DNA from: Cupriavidus pauculus | Lineage (GTDB): Bacteria; Pseudomonadota; Gammaproteobacteria; Burkholderiales; Burkholderiaceae | Assembly: GCF_008801835.1 (NCBI RefSeq) | Contig: NZ_VZOW01000015.1 | Span: 62,001-126,000 of the forward strand | Direction of reading: 5' to 3' | DNA length: 64,000 bases | Shown here: piece after piece, positions 8,927 to 16,493 of the stretch | Position numbering within the stretch: the first letter of the stretch is position 1 | How the letters are laid out: the number at the start of each line of letters is the position of its first letter | Position numbers and translations under genes: made by a program | The notes under the pieces: model-generated | The model's input: only the letters and a program-made list of their open reading frames with translations | What the model was told of the DNA's origin: nothing | Database searches by the model: none

Positions 8927-9576
8927 CTATGTGTCTTGTTGCAATGTGCTCATCAGGCCCGCCTCGACTGCTGGAAAGAGATCGATTGCCGTCGCGCGAT
9001 CGAGCCCCGTGCACTCGCAAGCCAGCATCCAGGCATTGAGATCGAGCCCCACCACGCGGCCCTGCGCCATGCGCAACTGGCTGGCACAGATGTCAATCGC
9101 ACTGGCGGCTTGCCATCCTTCCAGGCTCTCGGGCGCGTTCATGGTGTAGGGGCACTCGGGACATGATTCAGGGCAGGCGCTGCAATAGCTCGGCCCGCCA
9201 CCGAAGTGCCACGCGGTGCGGGCCTTCAGGCGTTTTTTTCGGAGTCCAGCGCATAGAGGCCGGCGAGGTATTCGCGTTCGAAGGCATCGGCCAGTAGCCA
9301 GTGCTCCATCAGGGCAGCGACACCCTCGGGGGTGACGGCAGCGGGTTTGCCCTTGTCGTCGGCCACACCCTCCCAGGCCAGCACAGCCAGCTTGGCCAGT
9401 TCGGTGATGAGCGTGGCGGTGCGCTCACCGGCCGCCGCGGTATCGGTGCCGGCGACTTTGGAGGCGGCATGGCGCGCGGCCATGACCAGCGCCGTGGTGG
9501 CGGGACGCACCTGCAGGCGCACGCCGGCGGCCAGCGTGATCCAGTGCGGCTCACGCGGGAGATTGAGTTTGATCAT
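8927..9576 (-). CDS. Tail assembly chaperone, -1 frameshift fusion (gpGT-like)
   Basis: A -1 slip on A AAA AAC joins the first 115 codons of the G-like protein to an overlapping frame that is open from 9,232 to the stop at 8,927, giving about 216 residues. The T part begins RLKARTAW and contains a cysteine cluster (C-x2-C-x3-C-x2-C) just before the internal ATG at 9,142, then a helical domain. The cluster suggests metal binding. In lambda the GT product recruits tube subunits to the tape measure. No stop interrupts the shifted frame, which strongly supports the fusion. Confidence 0.87.
9192..9238 (-). promoter_or_regulatory. Programmed -1 ribosomal frameshift signal
   Basis: The heptamer A AAA AAC is at 9,238-9,232 in the zero frame. 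Seven bases downstream is a stem whose arms lie at 9,224-9,215 and 9,202-9,192 (GGCCCGCACC pairing with GGTGGCGGGCC, one bulge). Slippery site, spacer and stem have the classic geometry. Confidence 0.88.
9226..9576 (-). CDS. Tail assembly chaperone, short form (gpG-like)
   Basis: 116 residues, ending DSEKNA. It lies between the tail tube and tape measure genes, the constant position of lambda G. The last codons GAA AAA AAC form the slippery site used to make the longer GT product. The short form is expected to coat the tape measure protein during tail assembly and to be absent from the virion. It is helical with no other motif. Confidence 0.85.
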   Translation of the reverse strand: MIKLNLPREPHWITLAAGVRLQVRPATTALVMAARHAASKVAGTDTAAAGERTATLITELAKLAVLAWEGVADDKGKPAAVTPEGVAALMEHWLLADAFEREYLAGLYALDSEKNA

Positions 9577-9596
9577 GAGAAACCTCGGTCGGGATA

Positions 9597-10535
9597 TCAG
9601 TAAGAAGAAACATCGTTAACCAGTTCGACGGTGAACATGCGCGCCACGCTGGTGGCCTTGGCGGCTTGCCATTCGAAGGTGGCCTGGATGCCGCCGGGGC
9701 CTGGGATGGAGAGCTTGGGCTTGGGCAGATAGACCTCATGGGCGATGAAGGTCAGCCGGTGATCGGCATCGATCGCGTAGCCAAAGGTCAATTCCAGCGG
9801 GGTGTTGTTCGTGGCGGCATCGATCAGCGTGGTGTCGGCAAAGCGCACCTCCAGGTTGCCGGTGAGGCTGGCCACCGTGGGATCGGCCCCGTCGATCTTG
9901 CCGTCGGAGCGGATGGTCTCGATGCGTTCTAGGTTGTTGGCATAGGTCAGCTGCGCCGAAACCACGTTTCCCAGCGCCTGGCCTTCTCGCAGGATTTGGC
10001 ATTGAAACTGGTTGAAGCGCTGCAATTCGCGAATGGCCGGGGTGTCATCCAACGTAGCGGTGCGCCGCACCTCGCCTTGGGCCACCAGACCGACCGTGGC
10101 ATTCGCGGCTCCCGAGCGGGCAAAGCCCACCTGCAGGCTGTTGACCATGACGCCGGAAGCGACGAACCAGGCCGGAATATCTGGCAGACCCGTTTCCAGG
10201 GTGAGGCTGGGCAGGCTCGGCTTGCCGGAGGTGAAGGTGTGGGTCACCACGCCCGTTCCCACCGAGGTGGGCTCGCCCAATAAGGCCTTGAGCCATAGGC
10301 CGATGTGGCGCACGTCCAGCGGAACGACCATGTCGCCCTCGACCTTGATGACATCGCGGATCGGCGCACTCGGGTCGCGCCCGAGGCCGATCAGGTCATT
10401 GGCAATCAGCCCCTGTTCGGAGCCGAGTGAGGTGGAGACAAAGGGCAGCTGCCAGTAGCCATCTACCGGGGTGCTGCCATAGGTAGATTCGAACGCGGCC
10501 AAGAGGCTGGCGTTCGCGCCGTAGGCACGGGCCAT
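9597..10535 (-). CDS. Major tail tube protein
   Basis: 312 residues, starting MARAYGANASLLAAFESTYG, with AAGGAG 7 bases before the ATG. The pattern (WFVASGVMVNSLQVGF, then a beta-rich core) matches the phage tail tube family found between tail terminator and G/GT genes. Subunits stack as hexameric rings to form the tail tube. It is somewhat longer than lambda V (246 residues), with no clear separate Ig-like domain. Confidence 0.82.
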   Translation of the reverse strand: MARAYGANASLLAAFESTYGSTPVDGYWQLPFVSTSLGSEQGLIANDLIGLGRDPSAPIRDVIKVEGDMVVPLDVRHIGLWLKALLGEPTSVGTGVVTHTFTSGKPSLPSLTLETGLPDIPAWFVASGVMVNSLQVGFARSGAANATVGLVAQGEVRRTATLDDTPAIRELQRFNQFQCQILREGQALGNVVSAQLTYANNLERIETIRSDGKIDGADPTVASLTGNLEVRFADTTLIDAATNNTPLELTFGYAIDADHRLTFIAHEVYLPKPKLSIPGPGGIQATFEWQAAKATSVARMFTVELVNDVSSY

Positions 10536-10550
10536 ACAGAACTCCTTGTG

Positions 10551-10600
10551 GATGTGATTTCAGATGTGATTTCAGATGTGATTTCAGATGTGATTTCAGG
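10551..10600. repeat. Four tandem 12-bp repeats (gatgtgatttca)
   Basis: Four nearly perfect copies of a 12-bp unit lie in the short gap between the tail terminator stop and the tail tube ribosome-binding site. On the coding strand each unit is TGAAATCACATC, so every copy contains a TGA in the same frame as the terminator gene stop. The array may have grown by slippage and adds extra in-frame stops after the gene. Confidence 0.9.
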
Positions 10601-11027
10601 AAAGCGGTCCGGCACTGCTGTAGTGCAAGACCACGGGCAGCAGGCAGGCTTTGATGCCGCTCGTGCCTTCGGGGGCCAGTTCATCGAACTTCGGCTGACC
10701 GATTTCGGCGTACTCGACGACACCGGCGAGCGTCCGGTCGGTTTCGATCAGGGTGGCGAGCTCGGTGAGCAGACCGTCCATGCGCGCGTCGCGCGTGCTG
10801 GCATCCGGGTCTGCGACAAACAGTTCGATGGCCACCTGGTGCTGCCAGTGGTAAGTCAGTGGCGAGAGCGATACCTCGGGCTCGCCCATCTCGCCGTCGC
10901 GCAGAATCGTCATGGCGTGGTCCGCGATACGCTCGGGCAAGGCGGCGTTGCGTTTGACCATCGTGCCCAGTGACAACTGGCCGAGGACCGCGAACAAAGC
11001 ACCGATGGCGTTCTCTCTTTGGCTCAT
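10596..11027 (-). CDS. Tail terminator / minor tail protein (lambda U position)
   Basis: 143 residues. It contains ALPERIADHAMTILRDGE and a W-x-HQ-VAIELFVAD strand, the pattern of short tail-completion proteins encoded just before the tail tube gene (some relatives are misnamed acyl-CoA transferase). It should cap the tail before joining to the head. It overlaps the upstream gene by 4 bp, and its stop lies at the first 12-bp repeat unit. Confidence 0.7.
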   Translation of the reverse strand: MSQRENAIGALFAVLGQLSLGTMVKRNAALPERIADHAMTILRDGEMGEPEVSLSPLTYHWQHQVAIELFVADPDASTRDARMDGLLTELATLIETDRTLAGVVEYAEIGQPKFDELAPEGTSGIKACLLPVVLHYSSAGPLS

Positions 11028-11686
11028 GACCCTGCCCCTTTGCGGTCGGCTTCATCGAAGCGGTTGGCAATGCGCTGGGCCAGCGTGCTGATCCAACGAC
11101 GCGCACTGCGGTCGATGTCGAATTTCTTCTTCAGGGTCACTTGGGGGACGAGCAGGAACATCGGGACCGTGACCAGCCCTCGGCCACTGGCTTGGGCCTT
11201 TGGTGAGGCAGCGGAGAAGCCGCCGCGTTGGCCTTGGCGGGCACGCTGGTTTTCTGCGACGAGCAGCGACGGTTTGCCCCGGCGGTAGATGAAACGCAGG
11301 CGCTGGCCGCGAATCTTTTCCCAAAGACCGGGGGTCATGCGTTTGCCGCGTGGGCCTTTGCCGGCAGCCGGCAGCGGGATCGCCAGCCAGAACCCATCCT
11401 TGGAACGGATGGTGGCCCCCTGATCATGGGCGCCGACGATGACGGGCGCCCGGCTATAGACCAGGCCTGCGGCCTTGATGCTCAGTTTGCCTTTGGGATA
11501 GACCTCAGCGCGCCAGGTGTTGGCCAAGCGCTGGCCGAGGCCCGCGCCGGTGACCTGGCTGCGCAACTCGGTCTTGAGGCCATCGGTGGCTTCACGGATG
11601 GAATGCGTGACCGCCTGTTCAGCAATGCGCACTTCATCGGCCAGCATCTGATCCAGATTGCCAGCAAGTGCCGCTATGAGCTTCAT
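11024..11686 (-). CDS. DUF6441-like head-tail completion protein (Z position)
   Basis: 220 residues, starting MKLIAALAGNLDQMLADEVR. It contains basic stretches (GKGPRGKRMTPG, FIYRRGKPSLLVAENQRARQGQRGG) and a C-terminal DRSARRWISTLAQRIANRFDEA helix. It resembles DUF6441 proteins, found between the gpFII-like joiner and tail terminator genes of related prophages. It is expected at the neck or tail connector. It overlaps both neighbours by 4 bp, so it is translated as part of a coupled string. Confidence 0.65.
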   Translation of the reverse strand: MKLIAALAGNLDQMLADEVRIAEQAVTHSIREATDGLKTELRSQVTGAGLGQRLANTWRAEVYPKGKLSIKAAGLVYSRAPVIVGAHDQGATIRSKDGFWLAIPLPAAGKGPRGKRMTPGLWEKIRGQRLRFIYRRGKPSLLVAENQRARQGQRGGFSAASPKAQASGRGLVTVPMFLLVPQVTLKKKFDIDRSARRWISTLAQRIANRFDEADRKGAGS

Positions 11687-11991
11687 AGCGGTGCTCCAGT
11701 CAGCGTCCAGATCAAGCGGTCCCGATCCGCCAGGGGTTCACCCACCACCTGGTAGGTCTGGCCGGCAACAGTGAAGCGCTCGCCCTCGCGGGGAGATGCA
11801 ACGTCACGAGCCATCACATCGAAGCGGTGGGTGGCCAGTGCCAACCGGGTGTCGCCGAAGGACTCGACCACATCGGCCTGTTTGGCGATGAATCGCGTGG
11901 CGATCTCGCGACCATCGGCCAGCCGGTAGGTGCCGGGCACCCCCAGCCGGGCGAACAGGCGCAAGACCGCCCGCTCAAATGCAACTTGCAT
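11683..11991 (-). CDS. Head-tail joining protein (gpFII-like)
   Basis: 102 residues. It starts MQVAFERAVLRLFARLG and contains FTVAGQTYQVVGEPLADRDR, the small beta-barrel pattern of gpFII-type head-tail connectors. It immediately follows the capsid gene with a 4-bp gap. Its job would be to form the interface at the portal vertex to which tails attach. Confidence 0.75.
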   Translation of the reverse strand: MQVAFERAVLRLFARLGVPGTYRLADGREIATRFIAKQADVVESFGDTRLALATHRFDVMARDVASPREGERFTVAGQTYQVVGEPLADRDRLIWTLTGAPL

Positions 11992-11995
11992 CGGA

Positions 11996-13009
11996 TCAGG
12001 CGGTCAGCTTGATCAGCACGCCCGGGCGGTGACACATGGGCAGCGGGTTGCTCTGGGTGTGCAGGTCGGTGCCACGGTCGAACTGGCGAGGAGCCTGCTT
12101 GGCGTACAGCGACTGGCCCAGCGTGTTGACCGTCTCGTTGAAGTCGGCCGGGGCGAAGTAGGTGCCGAAGGTATCGACCGTGCCGAGCGGAAAGGCATGG
12201 GCTTCGCCCGCAGCAATGAAGCGGCGGGTACCCAGATCCCCATTGGCCTGCAGGTAGGCGGCTTGGCCCCGGTATTCCTCGAAGGTGACCCCGGCGTAGG
12301 TGAAGCCCGAACGCACGTCGTTGATAAGAACCGCACCCTGCTGCCAGTTGGTGTAGGCGGTCTTGACCTCCTTGTGGGTGGTCAGTGCCCGGAAGAATTC
12401 TGGTGAGCAAAGCACATGCACACCGGTCATGAATTCACCCTGCAGGGCGTCTTCAATCTTGGTCAGCAGGTCGTAGCAGTGGCCCTTGACCTCGCTGTTG
12501 GCATTGGCCAGATCGAAGTTGACCGATTGCGGCGTGATCTGGAATTCGGTGAACAGGTTGCTGATGACGCTGCCATCGGCATCCAGGATTTCACCCTTCA
12601 ATGCACCCATACGCAGATGCTCGAGCGTGATGGCGTGCTTGTTGCGCATGGTCTCCAGGTGACGAGCGAGCACGCCGGAGATGGCTTCCATCTCGGTCTC
12701 GGAGCCGAAGGCACGGATGCCCTGGACCTCTTCGGGCAGGACCACATCGTCGTGCGGGATGTGCGGAATGACGAAGGAGCGCAGTTTGCGTTTGCCACGT
12801 TCACCGACCGTGCCGGGCGAGCCAGGCGGCTTGGTGGGCAGCAGGTTGAGCTTACCGGCGTACTCCTCCACGATGATCTGGCGGGTGCGCACCGGCTTGG
12901 CCGGGAACAGGTTCAAAGCCTCCAGGCGGCCATAGCGGTTGGGGATGAGGTTGATGGCGGCGGTGAGGCTGGCCATCGAGAATCCAGGGTTCAGAAACGG
13001 GTTGTTCAT
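11996..13009 (-). CDS. Major capsid protein (lambda gpE family)
   Basis: 337 residues, close to lambda gpE (341). Features of the family include the N-terminal NNPFLNPGFSMASLTAAINLIPN, the RGKRKLRSFVIPHIPHDD block and the C-terminal ending. Subunits adopt the HK97 fold and build the procapsid with the scaffold encoded upstream. GGAG lies 7 bases before the ATG. It lies between decoration protein and gpFII, as in lambda (D-E-F). Confidence 0.92.
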   Translation of the reverse strand: MNNPFLNPGFSMASLTAAINLIPNRYGRLEALNLFPAKPVRTRQIIVEEYAGKLNLLPTKPPGSPGTVGERGKRKLRSFVIPHIPHDDVVLPEEVQGIRAFGSETEMEAISGVLARHLETMRNKHAITLEHLRMGALKGEILDADGSVISNLFTEFQITPQSVNFDLANANSEVKGHCYDLLTKIEDALQGEFMTGVHVLCSPEFFRALTTHKEVKTAYTNWQQGAVLINDVRSGFTYAGVTFEEYRGQAAYLQANGDLGTRRFIAAGEAHAFPLGTVDTFGTYFAPADFNETVNTLGQSLYAKQAPRQFDRGTDLHTQSNPLPMCHRPGVLIKLTA

Positions 13010-13107
13010 TCGGGGCTCCAGAAATGACGAAACCCGCGCAAGCCAGACGGCCAGGCGGGCTCGGGGGATGGAAGGACGGGCTGTAAGTGGCGAAGGTCAG
13101 GCGGATG

Positions 13108-13485
13108 TCAGGCGGATTCACGCACCAGTACACCGCGCTCGGCCAGCTGCTGCTCGTAGGCCATGCGCTGGGCGCCGGTGAGGGAAATCGGCCAGACCAG
13201 CGCGGTCTTGGCCACGATGGCGTGGCGGGCGATCAGGATGGCGTCGCTGCGGTCGGCATGGGTGGCATCGATCGCGTTGGCCAGCACCCCGATGGCGTCC
13301 TCAGTGCCGTCGGTGGCGGCGGGGTCGATGGCGTAGTGCTTGCCATCGCTGGCATTGCGGCCGAGTACCGTGCCCAAGGGCAGGTTCTGGCCAGCGGCGA
13401 TGGTGGCGACGTCCCGCGAATAGCGGTTGGGGGCTTCGTACTTCAACAGGTCGCCGAGGTTGTTTTGTTCGGTGATGGAGGTCAT
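13108..13485 (-). CDS. Head decoration protein (lambda gpD family)
   Basis: 125 residues. The AAGQNLPLGTVLGRNASDGKHYAIDP block is characteristic of lambda gpD and SHP trimers that bind the expanded capsid and stabilise it. AAAGGA precedes the ATG. It lies between protease/scaffold and capsid genes. The 98-bp gap to the capsid gene holds no other gene. Confidence 0.9.
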   Translation of the reverse strand: MTSITEQNNLGDLLKYEAPNRYSRDVATIAAGQNLPLGTVLGRNASDGKHYAIDPAATDGTEDAIGVLANAIDATHADRSDAILIARHAIVAKTALVWPISLTGAQRMAYEQQLAERGVLVRESA

Positions 13486-13512
13486 GGTTCAGTCCTTTCT
13501 GGGTCTGGTGCG

Positions 13513-13857
13513 TCAGGCCTGGGCCGTGAGTTTTTTGACGGCGGCCACGATCGGCGAGGCCTCCGGGCGGTCGAGGTTTTGGGTGCCGGCATCCACGGTG
13601 ATGGTCGAGCGGATGTCATCGGCCTCAGACCGTGCCGCTCGGGCATCGATCAGTACGCGCCGCACATCAGCTTCGGTCTTGCCCGTGGCGATGAACTCGG
13701 CCGCGCGGTCGGGGCAGCCGGCCAGCAGACAAACCTCGGCGATGGCCTGGGCAGCCTGGGTCACTTCGCGACGGGCTTCAGCGACCAGCACGGCAGCTTC
13801 GTCGGTGCTGATGGTGTCGGCGGTCTCGATCACTTTCTCTTCTTCATTCATGGTCAT
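13513..13857 (-). CDS. Internal scaffold protein (Nu3-like) from an in-frame start
   Basis: Within the protease gene, ATG codons at 13,857 and 13,851 (MTMNEEEK) are preceded by GAAGGA, with good spacing to the second ATG. Translation there gives about 112-114 residues that are acidic, helical and end in VAAVKKLTAQA. Lambda Nu3 is made the same way. This is seen as a well-placed ribosome-binding site; production of the protein is inferred. Confidence 0.6.
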   Translation of the reverse strand: MTMNEEEKVIETADTISTDEAAVLVAEARREVTQAAQAIAEVCLLAGCPDRAAEFIATGKTEADVRRVLIDARAARSEADDIRSTITVDAGTQNLDRPEASPIVAAVKKLTAQA

Positions 13858-14751
13858 TTCCTTCTTCAAGGGTGCCGCCTCAGCACGGATGACGCCCCGC
13901 ACCTGAGACGGCGAATGGTTACGGGCGTTGAGATACGAGTGGAATTCGCTGAGGGTGACCTCCAACGTCTGGAGGCCATCGGCCAGTCCTTGGGCCACAG
14001 CATTGCTGCCGAAGAAGAGTCCAGCCTCGGTGGCGCGCACGGCATCAACGTCCAGGTCTCGCATCGCAGCCACGTGCTCGGTGAAGATGGCGTAGAGCCG
14101 ATCCACTTCGCCTTGCAGCTCGGTCTTGGCAGCATCCGACAAGGGCTCGTGAGGCGAGTAGTCGTTCTTGTGGGCGCCCGCCGTGATGGCGGTGAACCGA
14201 TAGCCGTCCTTGGCATCCTTGACTGACTGATCGACATGGAGCGCAATCACGCCGATGGATCCGACCCCACCCGTTTCCGTCACAAACAGCCGCTGGGCGC
14301 TGGCGGCAATCGCATAGGCCGCTGAATACGCGGCATCGTTGGCCACCGCCCAGACGGGTTTCATGGCTGCTGCCTCGCGCACACGACGGGCCAACTCGAA
14401 ACTGCCCGAGGCTTCGCCGCCCGGGGAGTCGATGTCGAGCAAGATGCCGCTGACATGGGGATCAGCCAAAGCGGCATCCAACATCGCGGCGATCTCGCCA
14501 TAGGACGTCAGGCCTGAGGAGGCTTCCATGCCCAGCGAGCGCTTGACCAGCGAGCCGTGGATCGGTATCACTGCGATGCCGTCAGGGGTTGCGGCTGCAG
14601 GCGGCCGTTGGTAAAAGGCCATGTCCATGGAAGGCAGCGTGGGGACATCGGCCATGCCGATGCGCTGCCCGACCACGGAGAGAATCACGTCCAGCTTGGG
14701 TCGGTGAATCAGGAGGGGCGTCCCGAACAGGCGGGAGGCAAGGTAAGTCAT
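13513..14751 (-). CDS. S49-family capsid maturation protease with C-terminal scaffold (lambda C/Nu3-like)
   Basis: 412 residues. The N-terminal part (about 60-265) is a ClpP/SppA-type S49 peptidase with DIDSPGGEASGS and the nucleophile region ANDAAYSAAYAIA; the core GGVGSIGV is also present. Residues about 300-412 are acidic and helical, resembling a scaffold. This is the lambda C arrangement: the protease is made as a fusion to scaffold, and scaffold alone is made from an internal start. Its start overlaps the portal stop by 4 bp. Confidence 0.88.
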   Translation of the reverse strand: MTYLASRLFGTPLLIHRPKLDVILSVVGQRIGMADVPTLPSMDMAFYQRPPAAATPDGIAVIPIHGSLVKRSLGMEASSGLTSYGEIAAMLDAALADPHVSGILLDIDSPGGEASGSFELARRVREAAAMKPVWAVANDAAYSAAYAIAASAQRLFVTETGGVGSIGVIALHVDQSVKDAKDGYRFTAITAGAHKNDYSPHEPLSDAAKTELQGEVDRLYAIFTEHVAAMRDLDVDAVRATEAGLFFGSNAVAQGLADGLQTLEVTLSEFHSYLNARNHSPSQVRGVIRAEAAPLKKEMTMNEEEKVIETADTISTDEAAVLVAEARREVTQAAQAIAEVCLLAGCPDRAAEFIATGKTEADVRRVLIDARAARSEADDIRSTITVDAGTQNLDRPEASPIVAAVKKLTAQA

Positions 14752-16274
14752 GGTTGGGGGTCCTGGTTGTTGGGTGACGCACCGCCAGACTCAGCAGTCT
14801 GTGGATCGCTTGGCTCTGTCGACACTGCAGCCAGCGCTTGGTCATGCCGGGCATCGGAGTCAAAGACCAAGCCCAGTGCATCGGCCCGGGCGTTATCGGC
14901 TGCGATCTCACGGTCCACGTCTTCGGCGTCGTAGCCGTTGCCGGAGATGGCCTCGGATCGGCTCATGAGGCCGGCACGAATAGCGAGCTTCATGGCGTTG
15001 TATTCCTTTTGCGGATCGACCCAGCTCCAACCCTGCGGAATCCACTTGGCGGCCTGGTAGGTGCGGCGGTCTTTGCGGTAGCCGGGAATATCCAGTGCCC
15101 CTTCCAGCACTGCCTGGTCCATCCAGGCCCGCCAGATCGGGCGACACAGTTGGTGCACGATCACACCGTGCTGCAGGGCTTCACAGCGGCGGCGAAACTC
15201 CAGCAGGCCAGCACGAATGGAGGAGTAATTCACTTGCGTGAGGTCACCCGTGAGCATCTCGTAGGTGATACCCATGGCAGCGGCCACCGCGCGGAACTGC
15301 TGGCGCATGAATTCGGCGTAAGACGATCCAACATCAGCAGGCGCTGAGAACTTGATGTCTTCGCCCGGCTCAAGGATTTGCAGCGTGCCGGGCTCCATGC
15401 CCGCGAGCGCCACGCCGTTGGCATCCGCTACCGACTCACCCATCAGGTTGTCTTCGGGCGCCATGCGGGTGATAAAGCCAGCGAACATGGCGGCGGTTTT
15501 CTTGCGGACCAGCTCGGCGTCGTCGTACTGGTCCAGCTCGTTGAGCTTCACGAGCGCCCGGGTCAACCACGGCTCGCCCCGGATCTGGCCGGGACGCAAG
15601 GGGCGAAACAGGTGGATGACTTCACTCGCATCCACCCGCACCGTGTCCATGCCACCGCCGCCGGCACTGCTGGACATCGGTGCCAGCAGTCCATCATTGG
15701 GGTGCGAGCGATACAGGTGATAAGCCACCCGGCGACCTAGCCGGTCGAACTCGATGCCAGCGCGAATGACGTTGCCGCCGGGCAGATCACGGTTCATGGT
15801 GGTTGGCAGGTGCTCTGCTTCCAGCACCTGGATCTGGAGCGCCACCGGCAGACCATCTTCTGTGCGGCGGTAACGCAGCCGGACCAGGGCTTCACCGCCT
15901 TCGAGCATGGCGCGAGTGGCCAGTGCCTGTAGGCCGTAGAGGTCGGTCAGCCCTGCTGCATCGGCCTGCTCGCACCAGTCCCACCAGAGGCTGTGGATGG
16001 CTTCTCGCGTAGCCTGGTCTTGCACCATGCTCTGCGGCTTGATACCAGTACCGATCGCGTTGGCCACAAAGGCTTCGATGCCGGCGGCAGCCCAAGCGTT
16101 GCGCCGCACCAGGTCACGGCTCTTGGCGCGCAGTTCGTCTTGGGCCAGCGACAGGGCTGCTACGGCGCCTGGGTTGCTGGGCATCCAGGCCAGGGCGCGC
16201 CGCCCGCCGCCGGTGCCGTCATAGACCGGCGTGCCACCGAACATGCGGCGACGCAGACTTTTGAGCCAGGCCAT
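14748..16274 (-). CDS. Portal protein (lambda gpB family)
   Basis: 508 residues, near the lambda gpB length of 533. It contains SKDLVRRNAWAAAGIEAFVANAIGTG-like sequence near residues 50-80, QYDDAELVRKKTAAMFAGF and an NYSSIRAGLLEFRR block, all typical of the lambda portal family. Twelve subunits form the channel for DNA entry and exit. The start shares a base with the gpW stop (TGATG), so translation is coupled. Confidence 0.92.
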   Translation of the reverse strand: MAWLKSLRRRMFGGTPVYDGTGGGRRALAWMPSNPGAVAALSLAQDELRAKSRDLVRRNAWAAAGIEAFVANAIGTGIKPQSMVQDQATREAIHSLWWDWCEQADAAGLTDLYGLQALATRAMLEGGEALVRLRYRRTEDGLPVALQIQVLEAEHLPTTMNRDLPGGNVIRAGIEFDRLGRRVAYHLYRSHPNDGLLAPMSSSAGGGGMDTVRVDASEVIHLFRPLRPGQIRGEPWLTRALVKLNELDQYDDAELVRKKTAAMFAGFITRMAPEDNLMGESVADANGVALAGMEPGTLQILEPGEDIKFSAPADVGSSYAEFMRQQFRAVAAAMGITYEMLTGDLTQVNYSSIRAGLLEFRRRCEALQHGVIVHQLCRPIWRAWMDQAVLEGALDIPGYRKDRRTYQAAKWIPQGWSWVDPQKEYNAMKLAIRAGLMSRSEAISGNGYDAEDVDREIAADNARADALGLVFDSDARHDQALAAVSTEPSDPQTAESGGASPNNQDPQP

Positions 16275-16486
16275 CAGAGTGCCTTGCTCGTGGTGACACG
16301 GATCTGGCGCGATTTGGGTGCGCCGGATTCACGAGCCATGGTGGCTTCGACCTCTGCAATCGCGGCCTTCAGATCGGCCACGCTGCGGTACTCGATGCTT
16401 TTGCCTTCGTAGGTCACGCGGTGCTCGCCGCTGGCCAGGGCTTCACGCAGGGCCTGCAGGTGTTCTGGTGTGTAGGTCGTGTTCAC
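16274..16486 (-). CDS. Head-tail joining protein gpW
   Basis: 70 residues, close to lambda W (68). It has the pattern YTPEHLQALREALASG...VTYEGKSIEYRSVADLKAAI of the gpW family, which plugs the head after packaging and allows tail attachment. It lies between the large terminase and portal genes, as in lambda. An 8-bp gap separates it from the terminase stop. Confidence 0.9.
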   Translation of the reverse strand: MNTTYTPEHLQALREALASGEHRVTYEGKSIEYRSVADLKAAIAEVEATMARESGAPKSRQIRVTTSKAL

Positions 16487-16493
16487 GTCATCC

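Noticed and set aside
10551-10600. CRISPR or iteron array
   Set aside because: Pure tandem 12-bp units without spacers.
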